From: Bacteroidota bacterium
Lineage (GTDB): Bacteria; Bacteroidota; Bacteroidia; Bacteroidales; GCA-2748055
Length of the DNA: 50,666 nt
Assembly (NCBI GenBank): GCA_024244665.1
Contig: JAAEOI010000386.1
Span: 1-50,666, forward strand
Direction of reading: 5' to 3'
Of the stretch, positions 7,123 to 16,201 are shown piece after piece (within the stretch, counting starts at the first letter, position 1; every line of letters starts with the position of its first letter). The position numbers and the translations under genes are program-made. The notes under the pieces are model-generated. The model was not told the DNA's origin. It saw only the letters and a program-made list of their open reading frames with translations, and did not search any database.

Positions 7123-10100
7123 ATGACTCAATCCTCAAAAGTTTGCCTTATCCTCGCCTGCCTGTTCGTTTCAGGAACAGTGTTGAGTAAGGCGCAACTG
7201 CCCACCAAGAATGATCCGGGAAATCAAATACGGTTTCAAAAAAGGTGGGAAGCTGAGAAAAGGAGAGACACTCTGATAAGGTTTTTTTGGGACGACGGAC
7301 TTCCAACCGGAATCTTGCCTGATGTGACCCCGGATGTGACCGGCCAGGCCCTGTCAACTCATTTGAAGCTCATCGATGAGAAATTGGTTGCCCGGGTCGA
7401 CCAGCTGGAAGTAGAATCACTGGGACTCACTTCACTGATCTATCTGATACACCCCGTTAAAAAGGCAGATGGACCGGAGCTGGTCATTGTGCAGGCCGGG
7501 CATTCTCCATCGGGCACAGATCTGAACACATCATACCAGTCCACCATCGATCTTTTTCTGGCAAGCGGCTATTCTGTAATGATGGTACATATGCCCATGC
7601 ATGACAGGAATATGGATACCAGTCTTGAACCTATTATTGCCTCAATTAATTACTGGGAATATCTAAACGGAGGAGATCCCCAGGTTAGCATGATCGGCGT
7701 TTCCGGGGGCGGATGGATAACACATATGGCTGCTGCCCTTGATACCCGGATCAAGCTCAGTATCCCGGTGGCGGGATCCTGTCCTCTCCACCTTCGGAAC
7801 AGCAGCGGGAATTCTGAAGAAATTACAGAGGATGGAACCGGGGGTGGGATTGCAACCTGGCTGGAGATCTATGCACTGGGAGCTATCGGGAATGAACGTA
7901 AACAGATCATGGTGACTGCTCAAGATGACAATAAGAGTATTGTCTCAGATGCAGTAACAAAAACGAGCAGCGGGGAGTGGAAACACATGCTGGATACGAC
8001 CCACCATAAACATCAAATTTCACCCTGGGTAGTGGAGAATGTGATACAAGCGACACTCAGCTCTTATCCCATGAATAATGTGGTATTTTCTGAATGGAAG
8101 CAGCATGCTCAGCCCCTGGAGCTAAGTGAATGGATTCTCTATCATTCCGAACGAATGCTCCTGTCAGAAACAATGGCCCATGAGGCAGGAAAATTGCTCT
8201 CCTCGGATGATCTGTTTGTACAGGCGGCCGCAGAATGGGCACTCTCTCTCAAGGTAGGAAATGAAAATATGCCCGATGTGGCTAAATGGCCAGGTGAGAA
8301 TAATCCCGAATGGTTCAATGCATGGCAAAAGATCCCATTGGAAAAGCGCGTAGAGATGGATTGGTGCCGGCAGGCCCTTGCGGCAGGCCTCAGTCATGAT
8401 CCGGCGGCATTGACTGCACAGATTGAAGAGATGGGACAGCGGGTGGGCCGGCAGTTAAAAAATGGTGCATTTCGGCCCGAAACTGAAAATCTGGCCAATT
8501 CAGTGGCTCAAGAACTTGATGAATTGGCAGGGAGAGCCAAATCATTTCATAAACCGGAGAGTAAAAACAGAGAGGTGAGGGATTGTTGGCTGGATGCCAG
8601 GAGATTGCTCCGCCCACTGGTATTCAGCAATAAAGATATAGATTTCGATTCGCTGGTTCTATATACCCGCTTTGCCCCGCATCATAAGTCCAATGTGTGT
8701 GGTAACCTGCACAACGCCATTTACAAACCTGGCGGGGATATCACCATTCTACAAGGGATGGAGAAGGTTAGAGAGGTAAGGAGTGTGATTGGAGACAAGC
8801 TTGAACGTGGTCATGTCCACGGAATGGACCTCCATTTTGATGGAGAGAAGGTGGTATTTGCTTATGGAGAACAACTGGTCTGGCCACCCAAAAAGGAAGC
8901 ACACTTTCCACAGCCTCACAATTCCAACTGGGCACTGCACCTGCGCCAATCCCTGGAACCTGTCAGCCTCTATGAGATTAATCTTGATGGCAGCGATCTG
9001 AAACGTCTCACCAGTCATCCCCTCTGGTCGGATACCTATCCGGTTTATTGTCCCAATGATGATGTGGCATTTAGTTCAGAACGTTCATCTCATTCACCAT
9101 CGTGTGATTCAGAGAATAATGACATTGCGGATGTCAATCTCTACCTGTATCGCCGGAATAGCAGTACCATCAGGCGACTGACCAACCACAGGGATGTGGA
9201 TATGACTCCCCGCCTTCTTGACAATGGCCTTCTGGCTTACCTGCGGTGGGAATACCAGGAACGCTATTTCACAGATACACACTCTATCTGGTCGGTCCGG
9301 CCCGACGGAACCAATGCAGATGCGCTTTTTAAACAACATATTCCCTCACCCTGGGCCTTACGCGAAGCCAGGTCCATTCCCAATTCAGGTAAGCTGGTTG
9401 CCATTGCTGCAGGACATCATTGTTACTCCCGGGGGCCCATCATTGTTGTGAATCCGGGTAAGGGGGGCAACAATCAGGAGATGATGGAGAATATGACGCC
9501 GGGTGTGCTCCCCCAGGAAGGTGAGCTGAATGAGCTGACCCGGGCGGTAACATTTGGAGGGGTGCAAGAGAGCCGGGGCTATTATCGCAATCCATATCCG
9601 CTCTCGGAGACTGTTATGCTCGCATCATACAGCTATGCATCTCCCTATTGTGTCCGTCATACCGTGAGTGAAATGCCGGGAGGCGCTGTTGAGGCCAATG
9701 GATATGGGATTTACCTGATCGACTCCTATGGCAACAAGGAGTTAATCTACCGGGATCCCCTCTATTGTTCGGTGGATGTGGCACCCTTGAAAAAGCGTAT
9801 ACGGCCAACGGTTCTTCCGGATATGGTTTCACAAGAGAAGAATTATGCAACCTGCATCATCCCGGACATCTACGAAGGTATGGCCAGAGAGATCACACCC
9901 GGCTCCATCAAATATATCCGGATTTCCCAACACTTGCCCACCCCCATTGATGAAAACGGCCGGGCACGGAAGTTTGCCTTTGGAGATAAATGGGGAAATA
10001 TTCCCAGTGTAACCCGCTGGACATCTGTGAGGGAGATTGGGGTTGTACCCGTTGAAGCTGACGGCTCGGCGCATTTTAAGGTTCCCACAGCCGGTGCGGC

Positions 10101-12354
10101 CTCAGTCTATTTTCAGGCACTTGACGAGAATTATATGGAAGTTGTCCGCATGCGTTCCAGCGTTTCCTTTCAACCCGGAGAAGTGCGTAGTTGTACAGGG
10201 TGTCACGAGACTCAAAATTCCAGGGCCCCGGCACAATCATATGGATTTGCCAATAGCAGACCGCCGGTGATGCCACTGAATTCCTTCAAGGGGTATGCTC
10301 CCTTTGATTATGAAACGATGGTCCAGCCGATACTTGACAGAAATTGTATTGAATGCCATTCCGCGGGGAATGAAAAAACCGCACTGGATTTTACTGATAA
10401 AAAGAACACGGTTGGAATTCAAAGGGAGTTCAATCAATCTTACATCACAATTCTGGGACCAGATTTATTGGGGACCGGAGAGGAGTCTCTGGTGGCGCTA
10501 AATGACCGTATGAGTGATGGGAGTGTCACCAAACCCAGACAGTTTGGCTCTTCTCAAAGTCAACTTACTCAAACCTTACTAAAGGGTCACTACGATGTTC
10601 AATTGTCAAAAGAGGATTGGTATACGCTTGTGACCTGGGTGGATTATAATGCCCCTTATCATGGCAGACTGATAAACAAATACCCTGCTGATGGATCCAA
10701 TGCCCGCCGGGAAGCCTATAGCTGGCCTGATCCGTGGCAAAATCAAATTCATGAAGTTCCGGCCTATTCCGGACAAAGCGTATTACCGGAGCCCTCCGTT
10801 GACAGGACCCTGATTGTGGCTGATCCTGAGCAGGGAAAAATATTCAGATATGACAAGTCCGGCAGAATAACCTGGTCCTGTGATGCAGGCGTATGCTATG
10901 ATATGCAATTGCTGGAGAGCGGGAATATTTTGTTCACAGATGGCCGTGAAGTAAAAGAGCTTAACCGCAAGGGAGAAGTGATCTATGCCTATGACAATGG
11001 AGGTGAGACCTATTCATGTCAACGTTTACCTGACGGAAATACCCTGGTGAGTGATTGCAGCGGAAGCCGCCTGCTTGTTCTGAACCGTTCCCTGAAGCCT
11101 GAAAAGAGCATTGAACTGCAAGTGGAAAACAGGGGCCATCATGGTCTCCGCTGGGTGCGAAGGGGACCTGAAGGGACTTACTTTGTGGCACAGGAGGCCG
11201 ATCACATGGTTTGTGAATATGACCAGGAGGGTCGCCTGTTACGACGCATTGAATTCCCCGATGACGTTTTCAGTGTTGTGCCTGTGAATAATGGCAATGT
11301 CATCATGGGCGGGGTAGGCGGTATCCGAATAGTTGATCCGGAAGACCAGGTGGTGTGGAGCCTGAAACCAGGGGATATTCCTGAGGTCGATCTGCAATTT
11401 GTCCTGGGCATTGAACTGCTTCCAAATGGCAATCTACTGGTTGCCAACTGGATAAAGAAACCCGGTGAAAAGAGAGGGATTAAACTGTTTGAAGTTGACC
11501 GTGACAGGAAGTTGGTTCGCACCTTCCCATGGACAGAAGAGTTGGAGCGCCCCTCCTGTATGGCATTGTCAGGGTTGAATTACGATATGGCCTCAACAGG
11601 AGAATATCTTGTCTCTGATCCACTTCAGAAGAAAATATCTACCTTCTCAGAAAGCGGGGAATTGCGTCAGGAATATGCTGTTAGCTCCTGCATTGATTTG
11701 CAGTGGCTGGATCATGGGAACCTGCTTTATGTGGATGGTAAGATTGTAAAGGAGATAAGGCCGGATGGGAAACTAATTGGAAAATATGTGCACAGGTACC
11801 CGCTTAGCTCATGTCATCGCATGGAAAATGGTCAGACGGTCCTGCTGGATGCAGCAGCCAACAATCTACTTTTTCTTGATGCCGGTTTCAGGAAAATCAA
11901 CACCCTTCCCCTGGCAACACGAAAAACGGCACCAACTTCCGGCCTGGTAAGGCAAACCGGAAATGGAACCTTCCTGGTGGCTCTGGGAGATGATCACCTT
12001 GTGAGGGAATATGATATTAATGCTGAAGTAATCCGTGTCATTGATACCAGAGTTGCAGTGACTGCATTAACCACAAATTTTGCAGGAGATGTAATTGTGG
12101 GTAGTTCAGAGGGGATTCGCATTGTTGCACCCGACAACCAGTTAATCTGGAGCCTGACCCGCGAAGAGGTACCGGAGGTGAATCTACAACAAATCAGTAG
12201 CCTTGAAGTACGTGATAATGGAAATCTTGTGGTTGCCAATCATATCGGTCAGTCCGGCCAGGGGATTGCCTTATTTGAAATCACACCAAAAAAGAAGATT
12301 GTCCGCACCTTCAAAGGAGCTGAAACAGCAAGCATACTAAGCATACTTAACTAA
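7123..12354 (+). CDS. multidomain secreted protein: alpha/beta-hydrolase, two CXXCH motifs, tandem propellers
   Basis: 1743 residues and the only plus-strand gene. After a signal peptide (about 1-25) comes an alpha/beta-hydrolase-like domain (about 50-380) with strand LVIVQAGH and nucleophile elbow G-V-S-G-G at 192-196 (Ser194). A central region (about 500-1200) contains TolB-like strands (SLYEINLDGSDLKRLTSHP) and resembles the middle domain of hydrazine-synthase alpha-type proteins. It has two heme-binding motifs: C-T-G-C-H at 1024-1028 and C-I-E-C-H at 1075-1079. The C-terminus is two tandem copies of an about 260-residue propeller-like unit (1229-1480, 1494-1743). The family is known mainly from Planctomycetota-like proteins of undefined function. 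It may hydrolyse an ester and pass electrons; neither is shown. It converges on the sulfatase at 12362 with only 7 bp between the stops and no evident terminator. Confidence 0.8.
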   Translation: MTQSSKVCLILACLFVSGTVLSKAQLPTKNDPGNQIRFQKRWEAEKRRDTLIRFFWDDGLPTGILPDVTPDVTGQALSTHLKLIDEKLVARVDQLEVESLGLTSLIYLIHPVKKADGPELVIVQAGHSPSGTDLNTSYQSTIDLFLASGYSVMMVHMPMHDRNMDTSLEPIIASINYWEYLNGGDPQVSMIGVSGGGWITHMAAALDTRIKLSIPVAGSCPLHLRNSSGNSEEITEDGTGGGIATWLEIYALGAIGNERKQIMVTAQDDNKSIVSDAVTKTSSGEWKHMLDTTHHKHQISPWVVENVIQATLSSYPMNNVVFSEWKQHAQPLELSEWILYHSERMLLSETMAHEAGKLLSSDDLFVQAAAEWALSLKVGNENMPDVAKWPGENNPEWFNAWQKIPLEKRVEMDWCRQALAAGLSHDPAALTAQIEEMGQRVGRQLKNGAFRPETENLANSVAQELDELAGRAKSFHKPESKNREVRDCWLDARRLLRPLVFSNKDIDFDSLVLYTRFAPHHKSNVCGNLHNAIYKPGGDITILQGMEKVREVRSVIGDKLERGHVHGMDLHFDGEKVVFAYGEQLVWPPKKEAHFPQPHNSNWALHLRQSLEPVSLYEINLDGSDLKRLTSHPLWSDTYPVYCPNDDVAFSSERSSHSPSCDSENNDIADVNLYLYRRNSSTIRRLTNHRDVDMTPRLLDNGLLAYLRWEYQERYFTDTHSIWSVRPDGTNADALFKQHIPSPWALREARSIPNSGKLVAIAAGHHCYSRGPIIVVNPGKGGNNQEMMENMTPGVLPQEGELNELTRAVTFGGVQESRGYYRNPYPLSETVMLASYSYASPYCVRHTVSEMPGGAVEANGYGIYLIDSYGNKELIYRDPLYCSVDVAPLKKRIRPTVLPDMVSQEKNYATCIIPDIYEGMAREITPGSIKYIRISQHLPTPIDENGRARKFAFGDKWGNIPSVTRWTSVREIGVVPVEADGSAHFKVPTAGAASVYFQALDENYMEVVRMRSSVSFQPGEVRSCTGCHETQNSRAPAQSYGFANSRPPVMPLNSFKGYAPFDYETMVQPILDRNCIECHSAGNEKTALDFTDKKNTVGIQREFNQSYITILGPDLLGTGEESLVALNDRMSDGSVTKPRQFGSSQSQLTQTLLKGHYDVQLSKEDWYTLVTWVDYNAPYHGRLINKYPADGSNARREAYSWPDPWQNQIHEVPAYSGQSVLPEPSVDRTLIVADPEQGKIFRYDKSGRITWSCDAGVCYDMQLLESGNILFTDGREVKELNRKGEVIYAYDNGGETYSCQRLPDGNTLVSDCSGSRLLVLNRSLKPEKSIELQVENRGHHGLRWVRRGPEGTYFVAQEADHMVCEYDQEGRLLRRIEFPDDVFSVVPVNNGNVIMGGVGGIRIVDPEDQVVWSLKPGDIPEVDLQFVLGIELLPNGNLLVANWIKKPGEKRGIKLFEVDRDRKLVRTFPWTEELERPSCMALSGLNYDMASTGEYLVSDPLQKKISTFSESGELRQEYAVSSCIDLQWLDHGNLLYVDGKIVKEIRPDGKLIGKYVHRYPLSSCHRMENGQTVLLDAAANNLLFLDAGFRKINTLPLATRKTAPTSGLVRQTGNGTFLVALGDDHLVREYDINAEVIRVIDTRVAVTALTTNFAGDVIVGSSEGIRIVAPDNQLIWSLTREEVPEVNLQQISSLEVRDNGNLVVANHIGQSGQGIALFEITPKKKIVRTFKGAETASILSILN
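10807..12340 (+). repeat. tandem duplicated about 780-bp propeller unit within the 7123 gene
   Basis: The protein copies start near 10807 (LIVADPEQGKIFRYDKSGRI) and near 11602 (YLVSDPLQKKISTFSESGEL). They share in order: a dipeptide-rich D-M-Q-L/D-L-Q-W strand, EGT/NGT-F-V-A, HMVCEYD/HLVREYD, a G-G-I-R-I-V/E-G-I-R-I-V strand, VWSL/IWSL followed by PEVDLQ/PEVNLQ, then NGNLLVAN/NGNLVVAN and an end strand RTF. The copies are diverged, so the duplication is old. Confidence 0.85.
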
Positions 12355-12361
12355 TATTGTG

Positions 12362-13801
12362 TCACTTCCTGAAAACCTCATACTCAGGATTCACACATTT
12401 TTGCGGGGCACCATTGAAAACCTTCTCCAACTCCTCTCGACTGGCAGGGTACCTTCCTTTGTCATCGGTCCTTTCCTCCCACTCTTTCAAGATTTTTCTA
12501 TGATTCTCTAATGTGAAGGTATACTTTGGATCTCCAGCCAGATTATTCAATTGGTTGGTATCCTTTTTTACATCGTACAATTCCTCATCCGGCCTTTGCG
12601 ATGCTTTGTGGTAAGAAGCCTGGAGGGGAGTCAGTTTGTTCTCCTCATACAATTTTCTGAGTGTGATAAAAGTAGCATACCCATCCCGGTATGCGGGTTG
12701 ATACAGGGGACGGTCAGTCAGGTAATTCTTTACATACAAATAATCATTTGTACGAACTGCACGCACATGATCAATGGCATTGCCCATCCTGTCTTTAGCT
12801 GAAATCACATATTCCTGACCCTTATACTTCCTGGCAAACAGATCATTGCCTTCCATATATTCAGGAATTTCAAAACCGGCCAGGGCAAGAGAGCTTGAAG
12901 TAATATCAATTCCGCTTACGAGATCATCTCGCTCTGTACCATTCTTTTCTATTTCTGAATATCCTGCAGGCCAATGCACAATCAAGGGCACCTTTGTCCC
13001 TTCTTCATAGACGTGCTGCTTTGCCCTTGGCATCTGACAACCGTGGTCTGTAAAGAAAAATACTGCTGTATTGTCATAAAGATCATATTCCTTTAAAGCC
13101 TGCAGGATCGCTCCTACCTGGCTGTCGCAATAGGCGATCTGCTCATAGTGACGGGCAATGGCATTGCGCATAACGGGAGTATCCGGGTACTGCTTCGGTA
13201 CCGTAACCTCATTTTCATTTATGCGACTTGGAGCAGGATACTTACTACCAGCCTCACCCTGGTATTTTCCACCGGACAACTGAATTTGTCCAAAGAATTT
13301 TTTGCCCTTGAGTTGCTCCAGCCATGAAAGATCGTTTCCTACCAGGTGACTTTTCACGACAGCCCGGGAAGGACGTTCAAACTCAGATGAATAAAGATCA
13401 TCATAATTGTAGGAGAAATTGTAATCAGTTTTCTGCTCACAAAATGTAATATATCCTGCATCTCGAAATATCTCCGGTACTGCAAATACACTGTCAGGAA
13501 GCGGTTTCTTGATCATGGTCCGGTGCTGGTGCAGCCCGTATGTAGTCTGCATGGTTCCGGTTATCAATGCAGACCGTGTAGAAGAACAAACCGGAGCAGG
13601 CATATAGGCACGGTTGAATAATACACCGTTTTCAGCCAGCATATCAATATTAGGAGTGGCTACTGTTGTATCTCCGTAGCACCCCAACCAATCACTCATG
13701 TCATCCACATAAATCCACAGGATATTAGGCCTGGTTTGTTCCTCCTCGCAGGAGCAAAAAACAATCAAAACAAATGCCAGTATGGCGTAAAGTTTTCTCA
13801 T
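12362..13801 (-). CDS. sulfatase (S1 family), lipoprotein
   Basis: 479 residues with a lipoprotein-type signal (Cys16/Cys18 in VFCSCEEE). The alkaline-phosphatase-like fold opens with RPNILWIYVDD (metal-binding Asp33, Asp34). The formylglycine site is C-S-S-T-R at 72-76, followed by SALITG; the usual Pro of the C-X-P-X-R signature is replaced by Ser. The later metal motif reads FFFTDHGCQMPRAKQHVYEEG, and GLHQHR plus KTDYNF recall the heparan-N-sulfatase-like S1 branch, a weak assignment. It removes sulfate esters from the carbohydrate and needs maturation by an FGE or anSME enzyme, neither of which is encoded here. It is the last gene of the right operon, 16 bp downstream of the GH78 gene. 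Confidence 0.92.
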   Translation of the reverse strand: MRKLYAILAFVLIVFCSCEEEQTRPNILWIYVDDMSDWLGCYGDTTVATPNIDMLAENGVLFNRAYMPAPVCSSTRSALITGTMQTTYGLHQHRTMIKKPLPDSVFAVPEIFRDAGYITFCEQKTDYNFSYNYDDLYSSEFERPSRAVVKSHLVGNDLSWLEQLKGKKFFGQIQLSGGKYQGEAGSKYPAPSRINENEVTVPKQYPDTPVMRNAIARHYEQIAYCDSQVGAILQALKEYDLYDNTAVFFFTDHGCQMPRAKQHVYEEGTKVPLIVHWPAGYSEIEKNGTERDDLVSGIDITSSSLALAGFEIPEYMEGNDLFARKYKGQEYVISAKDRMGNAIDHVRAVRTNDYLYVKNYLTDRPLYQPAYRDGYATFITLRKLYEENKLTPLQASYHKASQRPDEELYDVKKDTNQLNNLAGDPKYTFTLENHRKILKEWEERTDDKGRYPASREELEKVFNGAPQKCVNPEYEVFRK

Positions 13802-13817
13802 TTTAAGGCTTCTGTAA

Positions 13818-16139
13818 CTATTTTGCCTGTATTACAAATTCTCCACCCCTGAGGGTATACAAGTTAAAAGAGCCATCTTTCTTATCTGAACGAATTGTTT
13901 CACCATTAACAATCACTTTGTTTTCTTTGGCTGGAATATAAACCACCGCTTCACTTCCTTCAGGCACGGTTATTTTCATATCTATACCTGATTTTGTTTT
14001 AGAGACCCTCACTGCCACTCTCCCTGCCAATGTTTCATTGCTGGTTTCTGCGAAATCCAATCCGGCCAGATCAGGTTTTACCCTAAAGCTTTCCCAGGCA
14101 GGTTCCAGGGGATACAATCCGCAAACGTATTGCGCCAGTATGGTCAATCCTCCCCCGCTCCATGCATGATTGGTGGAACCACCGCCATAGCCATCCTTAC
14201 CAATGCCCCACCCTTCGAAAAGGGTTGAATGGTCCTTGTTATCCACCATAGGCTGAAAGCGATTTTTCAAGCGCTCCAAACCGTATTCTGATTGGCCCAT
14301 TAAGAACAGGGCCTCACACACATACTTTTCCATATATGGACTGGCATACTCTTGTGTTTGCAGTATTTTGAAGATGGTTTTATATTTATCCTCATCAGCC
14401 AATCCGGCTACGACAGCAAGGGCCTGTCCGCGATCATCTATATCATCCTTGTAATTATAGGATCTATATTCATCACCCTTCCAAAAGGTCTGATTAAAGG
14501 CTACTTTAAAGCTCTTCATTTGCCTTTCGGCCCAGGCTGCCTGGTCTTGTTTTTCAAACAAAACAGACATATTTTTATACCCTTTTAATGCGAGGTAATA
14601 CCACTCATTCATCAATAAATCCTTATCCACGTTGGTACCCCAGTCACCCCAGTACCACCCCCTGTCTGAATGCCCTGAGCCTGAATCTCCTGTCAGTCGC
14701 TTGACCAGTACGCCATTCTCGTCTAATTCCCAGATGTCAAGATAGCGTTTCACGCCCTCATAGACTTTGGCAATTGTTGCTCGATCGCCTGTATTCATAT
14801 AGTAATTCCAAAAGCCAAAGTAACCGATACTTGCCAGCATCTGCCCGGGCAATTCTTTGATCCAGTTCCCCGCAGGAATGGGTGAAAAAATAGTGCTGTC
14901 TTCCCGTTGCCAGTTGATGAGCTCCAGCATTCCTTTTTGGGTTAGAAAACGACTATCAGGATCCAGGGCATAGAATGCCTCACCACTTTCATTCACCATA
15001 TCTCCCCACCATTGTGAACGTTCCCGGTCAGGACAATCCATATAAGTATCGCGCATCGTGATATAAAGTGTGCGTTCTGCTTTTTTCCAGAGTCTTTTAT
15101 AGAAGTCATCACTGCAATCGAAACGACCTGTGAATTCGGTATTATAGCCGGTTTCCCTGTATTTCAGATCCAGCACTTTTACGCCCTTGGGAATGAAGTA
15201 ATAGACCTTCTGCCCATTCATCCATCCCAGACTCTCATACTCTTGTACTCCTTTCCGGGTAATGTATTCACCCCTGACATTCGGATGCCCACCTCCATAA
15301 TAATGATCGGTCAGTAGCGTAATCTCCTCACCCCCCTGGGCCTCTATTTTAAACCACGGTGTGATCTGGGCATTGTAAGGAAGTACACCCACGATCGTAT
15401 CCCCGGTACTTACAAAAGGGAAGTTCATTTTATTCTCATAGTCCTTCATCCCAAAATCTTTCCATTGGGGGACAGGACGTTTGATCAACTTATTCCATGG
15501 CGCCACCGGAGGAACTCCAATAGTAGCCGTTCCACGCCAGCCTTTTGCTTTATATCCGGCTTTTGTAAAATCAAAATTCCCTATGCGTGCATTGTAACGA
15601 ATACTGGATTCAGGGAGCCTGAAATTCGGCAAAGGCAGGCCTGCCGTTCCAAACTCGCGCCGTATAGAAGCTTTCCATGAAGCATCTGTAAGCAATTCGA
15701 ATCCTGGTGCCTGGCAATCGAAGATAAGAGCTGCCTTGCCACTGCTATTGTGGGAGAAACCATCCTTACCAAAATACCAAACCAAAATGGCAATGGTATT
15801 ATCTCCTTTTTGCAGGTGTGGCGCAATATCCACCTCATCATAATAAGTATCTTCAGGCGAAGGTCCTCTCTTCAGCTGTCCTTCAAAAACTGCCAGCTCC
15901 CCATTGATCCACATCCAGTACTTTGAATCACAAGCAATTTTAGCCAGGGCTTCATCAGGTATTTCATCAAGCTGAAACTGTTTGTGATAAGCTGTCCAGT
16001 TATTGGTTTCATTTTGTTGCTCAAACGCCCTGATCCATTGCGCTTTCCAATTGAATGGAGATGTATTCAGGCTTTGTTGCGCACTTACCAGGTTCGAAAA
16101 ACACAATAAAACAAGAAAAGAAAATACGATTTTTTTCAT
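13818..16139 (-). CDS. GH78 alpha-L-rhamnosidase, secreted
   Basis: 773 residues with a cleavable signal peptide (MKKIVFSFLVLLCFSNLVSA). It has a two-domain beta-sandwich N-terminus (about 25-330) and an (alpha/alpha)6 barrel containing the GH78 motif DCPDRERSQWWGD: Asp near 366, Glu near 371, Asp near 378. The second catalytic Glu lies in LFEGW near residue 640, and a C-terminal beta-sandwich starts around GLYPLEPAWESFRVKP. It is shorter than the 933-aa GH78 at 4127-6928 and lacks the canonical N-domain opening, so it belongs to a different subgroup. It should release alpha-L-rhamnose in the periplasm. Immediate neighbours are a GH106 gene (62 bp upstream) and a sulfatase (16 bp downstream), consistent with stepwise desulfation and rhamnose removal. 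Confidence 0.93.
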   Translation of the reverse strand: MKKIVFSFLVLLCFSNLVSAQQSLNTSPFNWKAQWIRAFEQQNETNNWTAYHKQFQLDEIPDEALAKIACDSKYWMWINGELAVFEGQLKRGPSPEDTYYDEVDIAPHLQKGDNTIAILVWYFGKDGFSHNSSGKAALIFDCQAPGFELLTDASWKASIRREFGTAGLPLPNFRLPESSIRYNARIGNFDFTKAGYKAKGWRGTATIGVPPVAPWNKLIKRPVPQWKDFGMKDYENKMNFPFVSTGDTIVGVLPYNAQITPWFKIEAQGGEEITLLTDHYYGGGHPNVRGEYITRKGVQEYESLGWMNGQKVYYFIPKGVKVLDLKYRETGYNTEFTGRFDCSDDFYKRLWKKAERTLYITMRDTYMDCPDRERSQWWGDMVNESGEAFYALDPDSRFLTQKGMLELINWQREDSTIFSPIPAGNWIKELPGQMLASIGYFGFWNYYMNTGDRATIAKVYEGVKRYLDIWELDENGVLVKRLTGDSGSGHSDRGWYWGDWGTNVDKDLLMNEWYYLALKGYKNMSVLFEKQDQAAWAERQMKSFKVAFNQTFWKGDEYRSYNYKDDIDDRGQALAVVAGLADEDKYKTIFKILQTQEYASPYMEKYVCEALFLMGQSEYGLERLKNRFQPMVDNKDHSTLFEGWGIGKDGYGGGSTNHAWSGGGLTILAQYVCGLYPLEPAWESFRVKPDLAGLDFAETSNETLAGRVAVRVSKTKSGIDMKITVPEGSEAVVYIPAKENKVIVNGETIRSDKKDGSFNLYTLRGGEFVIQAK

Positions 16140-16201
16140 TCGTTTAAAATTTGTAATTATCTGAATATAAAATAATTATTAAATATCATGTTCGTTTCAT
16201 C

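Noticed and set aside
12355..12361. bidirectional terminator between convergent genes
   Set aside because: Only 7 bp separate the stops and no stem-loop with U-run was found around them.
16140..16201. AT-rich short palindrome AATAATTATT between GH78 and GH106
   Set aside because: Only A/T pairs of chance length in an AT-rich gap; no G+C stem or U-tract.
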